Source: Achatina immaculata (taxonomy: Eukaryota; Mollusca; Gastropoda; Stylommatophora; Achatinidae). From it: 64,000 nt of DNA. Positions 36,340-47,968 of the stretch are shown one piece after another (within the stretch, counting starts at the first letter, position 1; the number at the start of each line of letters is the position of its first letter). The notes under the pieces are model-generated. The model was not told the DNA's origin and ran no database searches. It worked only from the letters and a program-made list of their open reading frames with translations. The stretch covers positions 16,869,975 through 16,933,974 of the forward strand of contig CM019701.1 of NCBI GenBank assembly GCA_009760885.1. Reading direction: 5' to 3'. Made by a program: the position numbers and the translations under genes.

Positions 36340-37079
36340 CTGCAACTGACACTCCAGACAAGTGATTGACACCAGCAAGATAACCATAAACGTTAGATAA
36401 ACCCCAGGCCCGCTGCTCTTAACCTGGCCTGCTCTCAGATTTATTTATATCTTTCTCTTGTGCCTGTTTGTCCGTGCTGTGCCCGGAGCTAAATTTAGTT
36501 GTCGGTTATGTTCATCAACTGGCGCTTGTGACAATAAACGAGCACTCAAATTTTAATGTTTACAGCACTGAGATGCCCAGAGGGGAGGCTTGCAACCAAT
36601 CGATCTGGCAAGTTGCTATAGCAACGTGATCGATCTGTGAGGTCTGGTGCGCGTGCTTGGCAGACGCGGGATGAACCCTCACGACGGTTAAATGAGGGGG
36701 CCCCGGGGGGAAGGGATGCCAGTCACTGACGGATATTTCAGGCTGGAAGCAGGGTTGCTAACTCAGCTGGTGAAGTCCCGTGACTTGTTTTTCTTCAACT
36801 GATTTTGCACAGCAAAAAGGACCAGGTCTAGAACAACCCCCACTTCCGTTGTTGCGCACAACAAGTGCTCACGGTTCGGCTGTTACAAGAGGAAAACCAA
36901 TAAGACTGCTATATCAAGGAGCGCAAATATTGAGAGTGTGAATAATATATTGATATATAAGACACGATACAGAAAACACATCAGTGAATTTAGTCTGATA
37001 TCTGCTTCCTCTGTTGTCTGCACCGAAGACTGGGGTTTTTTTTATGAAGGTCATCTCAAAACTGAAGTTTAATCTGAGT
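36340..37079. other. GC-richer unique segment, possible regulatory region
   Basis: Between arrays this segment has CpGs (gcgcgtgcttggcagacgcg), a gggggccccggggg run and an X-box palindrome (separate entry). No open frame with a recognised domain is present. It is one of the few places in the window that looks like host promoter-type sequence, but no transcription unit can be shown. Confidence 0.4.
36612..36625. promoter_or_regulatory. RFX-type X-box palindrome
   Basis: gttgctatagcaac is a perfect 14-bp palindrome that fits the RYYNYYATRRNRAC X-box consensus bound by RFX factors at ciliary genes. It is flanked by two atcgatctg words (about 36599 and 36629). Whether a promoter is nearby cannot be told from this window. 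Confidence 0.4.
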
Positions 37080-37455
37080 ACAGGTGGACAAGTGTTTACT
37101 TATGTTAATGTTTATTAATGTTAATGTTTACTTATGCTAATGTTTACTTCTGTTAATGTTTACTTATGTTAATGATTACTTACTTAATTTAATGTTTATT
37201 AATGTTAATGTTTATTAATATTAATGTTTACTTATATTTATATTCACTAATTTTAATGTTTACTTATGTTAATGTTTAATTATTTTATTGTTTACTAATG
37301 TTATTGTTTGGTTATGTTAATGTTTAATAATAGTAATGTTTACTCATGTTAATTTTACTTATGTTAATGTTTAATAATATTAATGTTTACTTATGTCAGT
37401 GTTTATTTATGTTAATTTTTACTAATGTTAATGTTAACTTGTGTTAATGTTTATT
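37080..37455. repeat. Degenerate 12-bp-type repeat
   Basis: Words ttaatgtttacttatg recur about 25 times with heavy variation. Confidence 0.85.
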
Positions 37456-37459
37456 ATTA

Positions 37460-40400
37460 CATGTACAAATAGAGGCAAGTACGCACAAACATGCATATAA
37501 GCACGTACATATAAACATATCCGAAGAAATAAACATTCAAACAGACACGAAGAAACATACACACTCCCACGTTCCTATAATCATGCACACAGTAAACATA
37601 CACGAAAACAAATATAGAATTTCACTCAAGTATACGCTCTAACATAAGTTCAGACATACACTTCTAAGTTCTAATAATGAGCTCTAACATACGCTCTAAC
37701 ATATACTTAATCGTACACTCAAACATACACTTAAACAATCGCTCTAACATATACTTAGTCATACGCTCAAACAAACTCTAAAACATACGCTCTAACATAC
37801 ACTCAAACATACATATAAACATAGCTCAAACATACATTTAAACATACGCTCACACATACACTTCAATATACGGTCTAACACACACTTAAACATACTCTCG
37901 AACATACGCTCTAACATACACTTAACATATACTCAAACATACACTTAAACCTATGCGTTAACATACACTCAAATATAAACTTAAACATACGCTCTAACAT
38001 ACACTTAAACATACACTTAGACTTTTAACATACACTTAAACATTCATTCAAACATACACATAAAATATTCTCTTACATTCACTCAAACAAGCACATAAGC
38101 ATGCCTTTAACCTAAACTTAAATACACCCTCTTACACACGCTGAAATATACTTAGATACGTTGTTACATACGCTCAAACATACACTTAAACGTACGATCT
38201 TACATACACTTTAACACAAAAACATATGCTCTAACATATACTTACACATAACATCTAGCATACACTGAAACATACATTTAAACATACGCATTAACATACG
38301 CTCAAACATACACTTAAAATTAAACATGCATTCTAAAATGCTCTCAAACATAAACATAAACTCTAACATACATTGTAAGATATGCTCTAACAGACACTAA
38401 ACATACACTCTTACGTACACTCAAACATGCACTTAAACATACGCTTGAACATAAACGCATGCATTGACTTAAACACAGGCTCTTACAAACACTCAAATAT
38501 ACGCTCTAAAACACACTGAAACGTACCATTAAACATACACTCAAACATACAATAAAACATACGCTCTAACATACACTCAAACATACACATAAACATAGCT
38601 CAAACATACATTTAAACATACACTCACGCATACACTTAAATATACTCAAAAGTACACTAAAACATACATTCAAACATAAATATACGCTCTTACATACTCT
38701 CTAACACACATAAACATACGCTCTAGCATACACTCAAATACACTCTTAAAGATACGCTCAAACATACAATTAAACATTCGCTATAACATAAGCTTAAACA
38801 TGCACCAAAACATAAAATTAAACATACAGCTAAACATCCGCATAAACAGAGGCTCAAAAATTCACTGAAACATGCACTTCAATATACGCTCCTCTATGTT
38901 CTCTAACACAAACATACGCTCTAGCATACCCTTTAACATACGCTCTACCATACACTCAAACATGCACTCAAACATACACTGAAACATACATTTAAACATA
39001 CACATAAACATATGCTCTAACCTACACTTAGACACACTCTCTAACATCTACTCAAACATATCCTTAAGCATACATTTAAACATACACTTAAACATACACT
39101 CAAACATACACTCAAAAATACATTTAAATATGCTTTCTCACATGCACTCAAACATAAACATACGCTCTTACATGCACTTAAACAAACATACTCAATATTC
39201 ACTGAAGCATAAAATTAAACATACAATGAAACATATTCTTAAACATACGCCCTAAAATACACTCAAATATGCACTTAAACAGACACTTAAACATACACTG
39301 AAACATATACTGAAACATACACCCAAACATGCACTCAAAGATACACTTAAACATACGCTGCAACATACACTCATACATACACTCAAAAATACGCTCAAAC
39401 ATACATTTAAGTAGACGTTCCAGCATACACTTAATCTACTCTCTTACATACGTTATAATATATACTAAAACATACAATTGGGTATACTCTATTACATACA
39501 CTCTAACGTGCACTTAAATATGCGCTCTCACATACTTTCTAATATATGATCAAACATACACTTAAATATACGTTCTTACATATGTTCTAATATATATTCA
39601 CACATGCACTTAAATATGCGCTCTCACATACGCTCTAACATGGACTTAAATATACGCTGTTACATACTTTCTAATATATACTCAAACATACACTTAAATA
39701 TACATCTCTTGCATACTCTCTAACATCACGTCAATATACTCTCTTAAGTATGTTCTAAAATTCACTCAGCCATGCAGTTTAATATACATTCTTACGTGCT
39801 CTATAACATGCACTTAAATATGTGCTCTAACATACGTTCTAATGTACACTCAAACATGCACTTAAATCTACGTTCTCAGATAAACGCATACTTAAATATA
39901 CGATTTTAAATACGTTGTAATATATACTTTAGCATACACATAAATATAGGCTCTTACATACTTTCTAATATATGATCAAACATGCGCCTAAATATACGCC
40001 CTTAGATATATTCTAATATACGCTTAAACATACATTCAAACATACACTTAAACATACTCTTTATCATATACTCAAGCACAGACTTACACAAACACTCTTA
40101 CATACACTCAAAACATACACTCTAACACGCGCTCGAACATACACTTAAATATACGCTCTTTCATACACTTAAACACCCACTGAAATACACGACCTTACAT
40201 ACTTTCTATTATACACTTAAACATACACTCCTACATACTCTCTAACACACTCAAACATACGCTCTAACATACCCTTTAACATACTCTCCACCATACAGTT
40301 AAATATACACTCAAACATACTCAAATATACTGAAACATACACTTAAGTATACGCTCTTACGCACGCTCTAACATACACTTAAAATGCACATAAATATACG

Positions 40401-40480
40401 CTTTTACATACGTTCTAATATACACTCAAACATGCAAGTAAATATACACTCTCATGTACGCTCTAATATACACTGGAAAA
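37460..40480. repeat. 3-kb diverged acatac-type repeat
   Basis: Short words aaacatacactcaaacat, aaacatacgctctaacat and acacttaaacatac recur at about 10-14 bp with constant substitution. No clean higher-order period is visible before 40480. It looks like an old array that is not being homogenised. Confidence 0.9.
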
Positions 40481-41030
40481 TACACTCAAACATTCTCTTA
40501 GATATACACTTTTGCATAAACTATAACATACACTCAAACATTCTCTTAGATATACACTTTTGCATAAACTATAACATACACTCAAACATTCTCTTAGATA
40601 TACACTTTTGCATAAACTATAACATACACTCAAACATTCTCTTAGATATACACTTTTGCATAAACTATAACATACACTCAAACATTCTCTTAGATATACA
40701 CTTTTGCATAAACTATAACATACACTCAAACATTCTCTTAGATATACGCTTTTACATAAACTATAACATACACTCAAACATGCACTTATATATACACTTT
40801 TATATACGTTCTAACATACACTCAAACATGCACTTATATATACACTTTTATATACGTTCTAACATACACTCAAACATGCACTTATATATACACTTTTATA
40901 TACGTTCTAACATACACTCAAACATGCACTTATATATACACTTTTACATACGTTCTAACATACACTCAAACATGCACTTATACATACACTTAAACATACT
41001 CAAACAAATCTATATACAAAGTCACAATGA
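40481..41030. repeat. 48-bp minisatellite emerging from the acatac repeat
   Basis: Six nearly identical 48-bp units (cactcaaacattctcttaga, tatacacttttgcataaact) at about 40483-40775 are followed by about five units of a related 48-bp type (cactcaaacatgcacttata). The unit is visibly a fixed combination of the short words seen in the preceding 3 kb. The 227-codon plus frame is a 16-residue periodic artefact. Confidence 0.95.
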
Positions 41031-41129
41031 TAGCTCTTGTGCCCTTGACAAGGTTGTTGCTTGTTAAAATGCAGTTATGGACTGGAGTCACAGTATTTTT
41101 CTTTCTGTTTTTTTTTATTTTCTCTCTCT

Positions 41130-41265
41130 TATGTCTGAAGTACTATCTCTTGTCCGAAGTTTTTTCTCGTGTATGAAGTTATGTCTCATGCCTGAGGCTC
41201 TATCTCATGGCTGAAGTTCTGTTTCATGTCTGAAGTTCTATCTCATGTCTGAAGATCTATCTCAC
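41130..41265. repeat. Repeat of about 20 bp, about 6 copies
   Basis: Units of tctcatgtctgaagttctat with variants. Confidence 0.85.
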
Positions 41266-41488
41266 TTACTGGTGGAGATCAATCATACAAACGTTTCTAT
41301 GACACTTTACTGCGTGCAGAGCTAGGTGATTCCAACTTTCTAAGCACTCTGGTCTAAAAATAGCATCAAAGTTACAATTTGGCGGGGATGGACATTGACC
41401 TAGAAATCTGAGAGGCACACCAGGCTCTTGTAAGGGCCGTGAATCCAACATATCTATTCCCACGTTTTAGGACCGTAATTCCAACATA
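41266..41488. other. Unique spacer left of the mariner
   Basis: No gene is recognised. A 65-codon minus frame here has no domain. Confidence 0.5.
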
Positions 41489-42763
41489 AAAAGTCCGATA
41501 ATTAAGTAATGAGACTGATGTTATTATGGCCAAGACAAAAATGCTATCTATAAAGCAAAGCATGGAATTCAAAGAGGCAACTGTCATCTATGATCTGGCA
41601 ACTTTTCATCGCCGCCAGATAAGCAGACGACAAACAAGCCGCCATTTTGTTGACCTAGTTAGAGGTGCATTGTCACGTAATCAGCATGGAGCAAAAAGCT
41701 AACATTAAATTCTGTTTAAAACTCAGAAAAAATGCCATTGGGACAGTTGAATTGATGTGGCAAGTTTATGGGGATAATTGTTTTATCTCGTACACAGATA
41801 TTCAGGTGGTATTCAAGATTCAAAAGTGATGAGGAAACGATTACAAATGCAACTAGACATGGACGCCTAATTTCTGTTCACAATGAGGAACTCATTGCAA
41901 AAGTCAGAGAACGGATACAAGAAGATCATTGTTTGAATGCGAGGATGATGTCAGATGAATTTGGTGTTAACCGAGAGACCATTCGTAAAATTTGAGTGGA
42001 AGATTTTGGCAACAAAAAAGTTGCTTGCGGTTTGTACCACATTCGTTGTCTGATGACCAAAAACACCAGCGTGTTGAGTACACAAAAGAGGTCATCAAAA
42101 CGTTTCGCAGAAATAAACATTTCTTAAATTTGATTGCTGCAGAGGATGAAACATGGATGTTCCGCTATGATCTCACAACTAAACGCCAAAGTTCTCAGCG
42201 GAACTCATCATCATCATCACGAAAGGCAACAAATTTCCTCTTCAAAAGTCGAAAATGAAGACAATGTTGGTGTGCTTCTACGACAGCAAAGGAGTTATTC
42301 ACAGAGAATTTCTTCCAGAGGGACAGACTGTCACTGCCAAAGTTTCTTTAATGAAAATGATTCCCCGAGTACTCAACACCTGGCAGCTTTTTCCTTCTTC
42401 ATGATAATGCACATGCTCACCGGGTGGTAGTTGTACAGGAATTTTTAGCCCCAAAACAAGTGTGTGGTCTCAACCATCCACCCTATTCCCCAGATTTGTC
42501 TTCCTGCGATTATACAAATTAAAGTTACCATTGAAATGACGCTTCTTTGACCATACTGATGACATCCAAAGGGCCGTAACATCGTGTTTAAGGGCCATAC
42601 CAATAGAAGAACTGCAGAGGTCGTTCCAGTGTTTGTTATATCGTGCCACTCGCTGTATCAGCGCACAAAGGGCTTACTTTGAATAAAATACAGGTTATAT
42701 CTTCAGTTGTTGTTTATTTATTTTTTAATGGAATTAGTCATATTACTTAAATGTCGGACCTTG
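41489..42763 (+). mobile_element. Mariner-family DNA transposon, complete ends, inactive
   Basis: Imperfect terminal inverted repeats lie at 41489-41519 (aaaagtccgataattaag) and 42733-42763 (reverse complement caaggtccgacatttaag). They are bounded by TA at 41487-41488 and 42764-42765, the target duplication of Tc1/mariner elements. The length of 1275 bp is typical for mariner. The element carries one broken transposase (separate entry). Confidence 0.9.
41686..42686 (+). pseudogene. Mariner transposase (DD34D), frameshifted
   Basis: The remnant starts at ATG 41686 with KANIKFCFKL. It shifts frame near 41770-41800 into LSRTQIFRWYSRF and RHGRLISV, the helix-turn-helix region. It then reaches a stop after the NRETIRKI segment, and re-enters with AAEDETWMFRYDLTTKRQS, the first catalytic Asp. 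After further frame changes it has HDNAHAH and YSPDLSSCD. The spacing between the second and third Asp is 34 residues, as in mariner DD34D. The reading ends about 42684 close to the usual family length (about 345 codons). All three Asp codons survive, but at least two frameshifts and internal stops make it non-functional. Confidence 0.9.
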
Positions 42764-42939
42764 TATCTATGACCACGTGCTAGGAGCAGTGATTCCACCA
42801 TATCTATGGTCATGCGATACTGAATGTCAAACGGAAAGTGAAGACATCGTCTTGCAAAGGTTTGATAAACAGACCAAGATACACCCGTTATTTCGGCAGT
42901 ACTGCCATCGGAAAGAATTTTATCTGGCCATGAAATGGA

Positions 42940-43665
42940 GTCCTGGAATTATACTGGAGTCAAGGAAGAAATGATACTGGAGTCAAGATCTGAAATGGTA
43001 CTGGAGTCAGGGATGAAATGATACTGGAGTCAAGGATGAAATGATACTGGAGACAAGGATGAAATGATACTGGAGTCAAGATCTGAAATGATACTGGAGT
43101 CAAGATCTGAAATGATACTGGAGTCAAGATCTGAAATGATACTGGAATCAAGGATGAAATGATACTAGAGTGAAGATCTGAAATGATACTGGAGTGAAGA
43201 TCTGAAATTATACTGGAATGAAGATCTAAAATAATACTGAAGTCAAGATCTGAAATGATACTGAAGTCAAGGATGAAATGATATTGGAGTCAATATCTGA
43301 AATGATACTGGAGTCAAGGATGAAGTGATACTGGAGTCAATGGATGAAATGATACTGGAGTCAAGATCTGAAATGATACTGAAGTCAAGGATGAAATGAT
43401 ACTGAAGTCAAGGATGAAATGATACTAGAGTCAAGATCTGAAATGATACTGGAGTCATGAACTGATAGTAAGCTGTAGTCAAGAACTCAAAAGATCCTGA
43501 AGCTAAGAAGTGAACATTTACTGAAGACATGAACTAAAATGATACTGAGGCCAGAAAGTAAAGTGATATTTGCGACACGAGCTGACATGATACTTATTCA
43601 AAGATCTGAAATGATACTGAGTCAAAACTGAAATGATAATAAAGCCAAAAACTGCAATTTACTGA
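42940..43665. repeat. 24-bp minisatellite (23/24), about 29 copies
   Basis: Units of actggagtcaagatctgaaatgat alternate with a 23-bp aaggatg form. The right third is degenerate. Confidence 0.94.
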
Positions 43666-43734
43666 GCTTAAAGTTGCTAGAAAACTGAAATATAAAGCTA
43701 GTTCTGTCACTTATCACTGCCTGACAATGACTGC

Positions 43735-44025
43735 TCAAGATCTGGGGTTACGTTTCGGTATATTCAAGGTGTAGAAGATCAAGGGGTTAAGTTTCGGTAT
43801 ATTCAAGGTGTAGAAGATCAAAGGGTTACGTTTCGGTATATTCAAAGTGTAGAAGATCAAGGGGTTACGTTTCGGTATATTCAAAGTGTAGAAGATCAAG
43901 GGGTTAACTAACGGTATATTCAAGGTGTAGAAGATCAAGGGGTTAACTAACGGTATATTCAAGGTGTAGAAGATCAAGGGGTTAACTAACGGTATATTCA
44001 AGGTGTAGAAGATCAGTAGAAGATT
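43735..44025. repeat. 39-bp minisatellite, 7 copies (split by a LINE)
   Basis: Units of ggtatattcaaggtgtagaa plus gatcaaggggttaacta. The left units carry cgttt and the right units carry aacta before cggtat. A diverged unit follows the inserted LINE (44371-44425). Confidence 0.94.
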
Positions 44026-44370
44026 TGAATGTAAATGCTACAGAAGAGTCCTTCAAATATCATGGACATAAAAAAAGAACAAATATATCCATACTACTAA
44101 GAACTTACTATTGAAGAAGGCTGGCTAGTAAAGAGGATTAAACAGAGAAAACTTGAATATTTTGGACATATTAAACGTCATGATAATTTAGAGAAGACAA
44201 TCTTGGAAAAAGAAAGAGAAAGACCAAGGCGAAGATGGCTGCAAGACTTCGTTGATGATCTGCAAATGATCAGCAGCATCGCATCTTGCTTACAATCGAG
44301 AGGCCTACAGGAGAGCTGTTAGGGAGGCAAAGTTCAGCAAGGGACACGCAAATGACTGACTGACTGACTG
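44026..44370 (+). mobile_element. LINE family A (RTE/BovB-like), 5'-truncated C-terminus
   Basis: The plus strand reads ECKCYRRVLQISW, then (with frame slips) KRIKQRKLEYFGHIKRHDNL, KERERPRRRWLQDFVDDLQM and a stop. The tail is a tgac repeat (44353-44370). The order FECKCYRR, then LEYFGH, then RPRRRW matches the region downstream of the RT in RTE/BovB proteins, and the same words occur at 54855-55600. An 8-bp direct repeat, agaagatt, flanks it at 44018-44025 and 44371-44378. The insertion splits a 39-bp minisatellite. Confidence 0.88.
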
Positions 44371-44425
44371 AGAAGATTAGGGGCTAAGTAGCGATATGTA
44401 CAAATAATGGAGTAGAAGATAAAAC
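44371..44425. repeat. Diverged last unit of the 39-bp array
   Basis: agaagattaggggctaagta then gatatgtacaaataatggag then tagaagat aligns, with substitutions, to the unit of the array left of the LINE. Confidence 0.65.
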
Positions 44426-44509
44426 AAAGAAGAAGCAATTCTCTTGTATATCTTCCCACATCGCCCTGTCCTCATTCTGGCGTATTCTCTTTCTTTTATT
44501 TTCTTCCTG

Positions 44510-44971
44510 ACATCACCAACAATCTTTTTCTACTTTATTTTGCTGTATCACCAAACATCAGTTTCTACACTGTCTTGTTGTATCACCAACCATCAAGTTC
44601 TACATTGTCTTGCTATATCACCAACCATCTTTTTCTACTTTATTTTGCTGTATCACCAACCATCAATTTCTACACTGTCTTGTTGTATCACCAACCATCA
44701 AGTTCTACATTGTCTTGCTGTACCACCAACCATCAAGTTCTACATTGTCTTGCTGTACCACCAACCATCAAGTTCTACACTGTCTTGCTGTATCACCAAC
44801 CATCAAGTTCTACATTGTCTTGCTGTACCACCAACCATCAAGTTCTACATTGTCTTGCTGTACCACCAACCATCAAGTTCTACACTGTCTTGCTGTATCA
44901 CCAACCATCAAGTTCTACACTGTCTTGCTGTACCACCAACCATCAAGTTCTACATTGTCTTGCTGTACCAC
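44510..44971. repeat. 34-bp minisatellite, left part (about 13 copies)
   Basis: Units of caccaaccatcaagttctac plus attgtcttgctgta. Period 34 gives three interleaved periodic frames (102 nt = 34 codons). It resumes at 45658. Confidence 0.95.
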
Positions 44972-45657
44972 TAAAACAGGATTCTCGGTGTGGTTCTATC
45001 TCCTGCTCTTCTGTGTGTAGAATGTAGACTGTAGATGTATTGCTATTCATTTCTGTGTATATTTCCACTATTGTCCACTGGGATAATGTTCTTGCTTACA
45101 TTACTATTTCTACGTTGTTTTGCGTCTGTTTTGTTACTCACTTCACAGACTTACTTGCTCCCAGGTTCATTCTCTCTCAGTGGAAATAGTAATACAGAAG
45201 CAGCAACTTTACAGTTGAAATGACTTTAATGATGCACGGGGTGACGATGAGTCGATGAGCGATATGACGAGAACGACAAAGGCATCAACAAAATCCATGG
45301 ACACAAGACTGGACATCTCCACGATATATGTTCCCGGCAGATAACTGTCGCCATCAGAACAACCTAATACACTCTATTCTACATCTATTTAACTAAACAA
45401 CAATATTTCTAACAGCCTAATCTACGTCTGTCTCAGACGATACACAAGACACAACTGTCCCTCAGTCATATGATTTCTCTCTCACCTGACCGTTTTCCTA
45501 TCATTCCCCAACCGTGACCCTCGTGCATCCCGAGACAAAGGAGATGGACTCTACTCACAAACAGTTGATTATTTTAGAAGATAACTCATTTTATACAAAT
45601 ATTCAAATTTTCTGATGAGTTATCTATCTTACATCCAAACATTCAATATACTGCTAT
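44972..45657. mobile_element. Unidentified 686-bp insertion in the 34-bp array
   Basis: The array stops at taccac (44966-44971) and resumes at taccac (45658-45663), so the intervening 686 bp behaves as an insertion, possibly with a 6-bp target duplication. The insert begins taaaacagg and ends tgctat. I see no terminal inverted repeat, no poly-A and no coding domain (best plus frame 62 codons). It could be a non-autonomous element, a solo LTR without clear TG/CA ends, or spacer between two separate expansions. Confidence 0.5.
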
Positions 45658-45727
45658 TACCACCAACCATCAAGTTCTACACTGTCTTGCTGTACCACCA
45701 ACCATCAAGTTCTACATCGTCTTGCTG
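45658..45727. repeat. 34-bp minisatellite, right part (2 copies)
   Basis: Two units nearly identical to those at 44510-44971 (accaccaaccatcaagttct). Confidence 0.93.
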
Positions 45728-45894
45728 TTTTTCTTTGGCAAGTTCTTATTTCTAATTTATCTGCTGGTTTTACGTTTCCATTTTGTTGTTATTTGCTGGC
45801 CTAGATCTTCTGCCTGTAATCCTTGGACTCTACCCTGGCTAAGTGTCACGATGACATTCTCGATAAGATGTTTCAGCTGCGTGTGTCAGTGTTT

Positions 45895-46052
45895 CAGAAT
45901 TCTAGTGCACCTTCAGAATTCTAGTACACCTTCAGAATTCTAGTGCACCTTCAGGATTCTAGTGCACTTTCAGAATTCTAGTGCACCTTCAGGATTCTAG
46001 TGCACCTTCAGGATTCTAGTGCACTTTCAGAATTCTAGTGCACCTTCGTCGT
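45895..46052. repeat. 19-bp minisatellite, about 8 copies
   Basis: Units of ttcagaattctagtgcacc with aggattc, cactttc and gtacacc variants. Most units contain an EcoRI word. Confidence 0.94.
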
Positions 46053-46384
46053 CTCGTTATATTTTTGTATGGCCGGTTTCTGTAAATATTGACTGCAGAA
46101 GTGTCTCTTAGTTTTCTGCTTCAAGACATGTTTTTGTTGTCTCAACATTATCTCTCACTCGTGATTTAAATTATTACAGTTTTTCTTACATCTTCAAAAC
46201 TTATCATTTTTCTTTTGCTTGAAATCTGTTTATAGTTATTACATTCTATCAGTAGTAAGATATATATATATCTGGCTTGTAGTTAGGGAACGCATCCAAT
46301 GCTCTCAGTAAGGTACCGATCAAATGTAGGGAACTTCATTTGCAAATGATAAATAGTTCATTGTAAAAAAACATAATGCAGTGA
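46053..46384. other. Unique AT-rich spacer
   Basis: No gene or repeat is recognised apart from a short tatata run near 46260. Confidence 0.5.
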
Positions 46385-46630
46385 TGAAAAATCTACTTTT
46401 ACAACGTCTCTTTCGTGTACACTCTACTTTTACAACGTCTCTTTCGTGTACACTCTACTTTTACAACGTCTCTTTCGTGTACACTCTACTTTTACAACGT
46501 CTCTTTCGTGTACACTCTACTTTTACAACGTCTCTTTCGTGTACACTCTACTTTTACAACGTCTCTTTCGTGTACACTCTACTTTTACAACGTCTCTTTC
46601 GTGTACACTCTACTTTTACAAAGTCCCCTT
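46385..46630. repeat. 31-bp minisatellite, 8 copies
   Basis: Identical units of ctacttttacaacgtctctt plus tcgtgtacact. The identity between copies indicates recent growth. Confidence 0.96.
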
Positions 46631-46720
46631 CGTGAAAAACATAAACTCCACTTGCAGGATGAGACGGAGAGAGGTGAAGATACAATGAAAGTAGATGATT
46701 TGAAGCAGAGAGAGAGAGAG

Positions 46721-47486
46721 ATTGATTGATTTGATTGATTGAGTGATTGATTGATTGATCTTTATTTCATAAAGGTTAAGAATTGGGCACGCAGGCCCGT
46801 CTGACGTTCTGCTCTTTATCATACGTCTTTCACTCTATTCCAGACATTCTACAAATATGCTGTTCATATAACAAACATAATTAACATTGGAGCTGAGAGA
46901 CATAAAATGAAATATAACATTTGCGTTTCGCTCTTAAACATTCACTCAGTACAGAAGTAATTACATACGTATATAAATGACTATCTACTAAACAAAAAGT
47001 TTCGGGACTATTCAGAATAAACAGTTAACTGTATTCGGTATCTGTAAGAGCAGTCTAAAATAACTTTTAAGGTTTATGATTCATGGAAGCATGTAGTCGA
47101 CATCAAATAGATGTTGAGAAAGTTTGTAGTTGCAGGAAGGAGTATAATATATATATTTTTTATACGGGATGGGAGGGTATTCCAAAGATGAGCAGCAGAA
47201 TAACTAAAGCTTTTCTTGTAAAGATCAAGACTAGATTTTGGAAGACATATGTTGTTCAAGCGTTGGCTGCACTTTGGGCTAAATTTAAACAGGTTCCATA
47301 GATAAGGCGGGGCATGCTGTGAAAGAATTTGATGTACTAACTTGGCTTTGTTGAAGAGGAACCTGTTCTTAAGAGGCAGTGTTTTGATACGTTTGTGCTG
47401 GTTATTTGTTTGTGCTTGATCTTTGTCACTAATAAGCTTTACTACTCGCTTTTGGAGTGAGTAAAGCCTCTTTGTATTTGACACTG

Positions 47487-47487
<1 letters not shown>
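46721..47487 (-). mobile_element. LINE family E (CR1/Jockey-like), 5'-truncated, copy 3 of 3
   Basis: The minus strand starts within SNTKRLYSLQKRVVKLISD and continues without the frameshift seen in the copy at 32778, through LKNRFLFNKAKLVHQILS and YSAAHLWNTLPS. It slips frame near 47150 and stops at 47074. The 3' UTR matches the other two copies (reverse complement of gggcacgcaggcccgtctga) and ends in a tcaa-type repeat at 46721-46758. Both sides are bounded by gcagagagagagagag (46705-46720 and 47488-47503), consistent with a target-site duplication of at least 16 bp in a GA-rich site. Confidence 0.9.

Positions 47488-47522
<35 letters not shown>
47488..47522. repeat. GA microsatellite at the LINE 5' junction
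   Basis: A ga run that also provides the flanking direct repeat of the family E LINE. Confidence 0.9.
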
Positions 47523-47527
<5 letters not shown>

Positions 47528-47968
47528 CAGAAACAGACTGATAATACAGGAGGAATCTACAAGAGTTTTATGTATCTTCATGACTACTTGATACGAACTT
47601 GTCGACTAAGCTCTGAATATTTCTAGAAGTAGGTTCGGATGAGGAGTTGTAATCATTCTTTTATTTTCTGAGTTGTCTTTCTTGTGTTAGACAGCTACCA
47701 GGCTCAAGTAGCACAACAGTTTACATCAAGGAGGACAGTCTGCAGGGAAGTGTGAACCTTAATCAGCGCCGTTGTCCGCTCAAGATCCGCTGCTCAAGTA
47801 GAGTTACTGTTACTGCTAAAAGTCGGAACAAGAAAGATAACGTTGTTTATTCTTAAAACATATATTTATTTGATTGTGTCCCTTTACACTCACGTGATAT
47901 TTCAGTAATGTCCTTTTTCCCTACATGGACCCAAAGTAAGTTGGCGGTGAGTCTTCTTCGTCGTTCGC
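47523..47968. other. Unique spacer; holds polyadenylation-like words on the minus strand
   Basis: Reading the minus strand, aataaa-type words occur near 47840-47875, downstream of the stop of the frame ending at 47969. No other gene is recognised. Confidence 0.4.

Noticed and set aside
45605..45640. Hammerhead core starting at ctgatgag near 45613
   Set aside because: No GAAA with a suitable stem follows within the expected distance.
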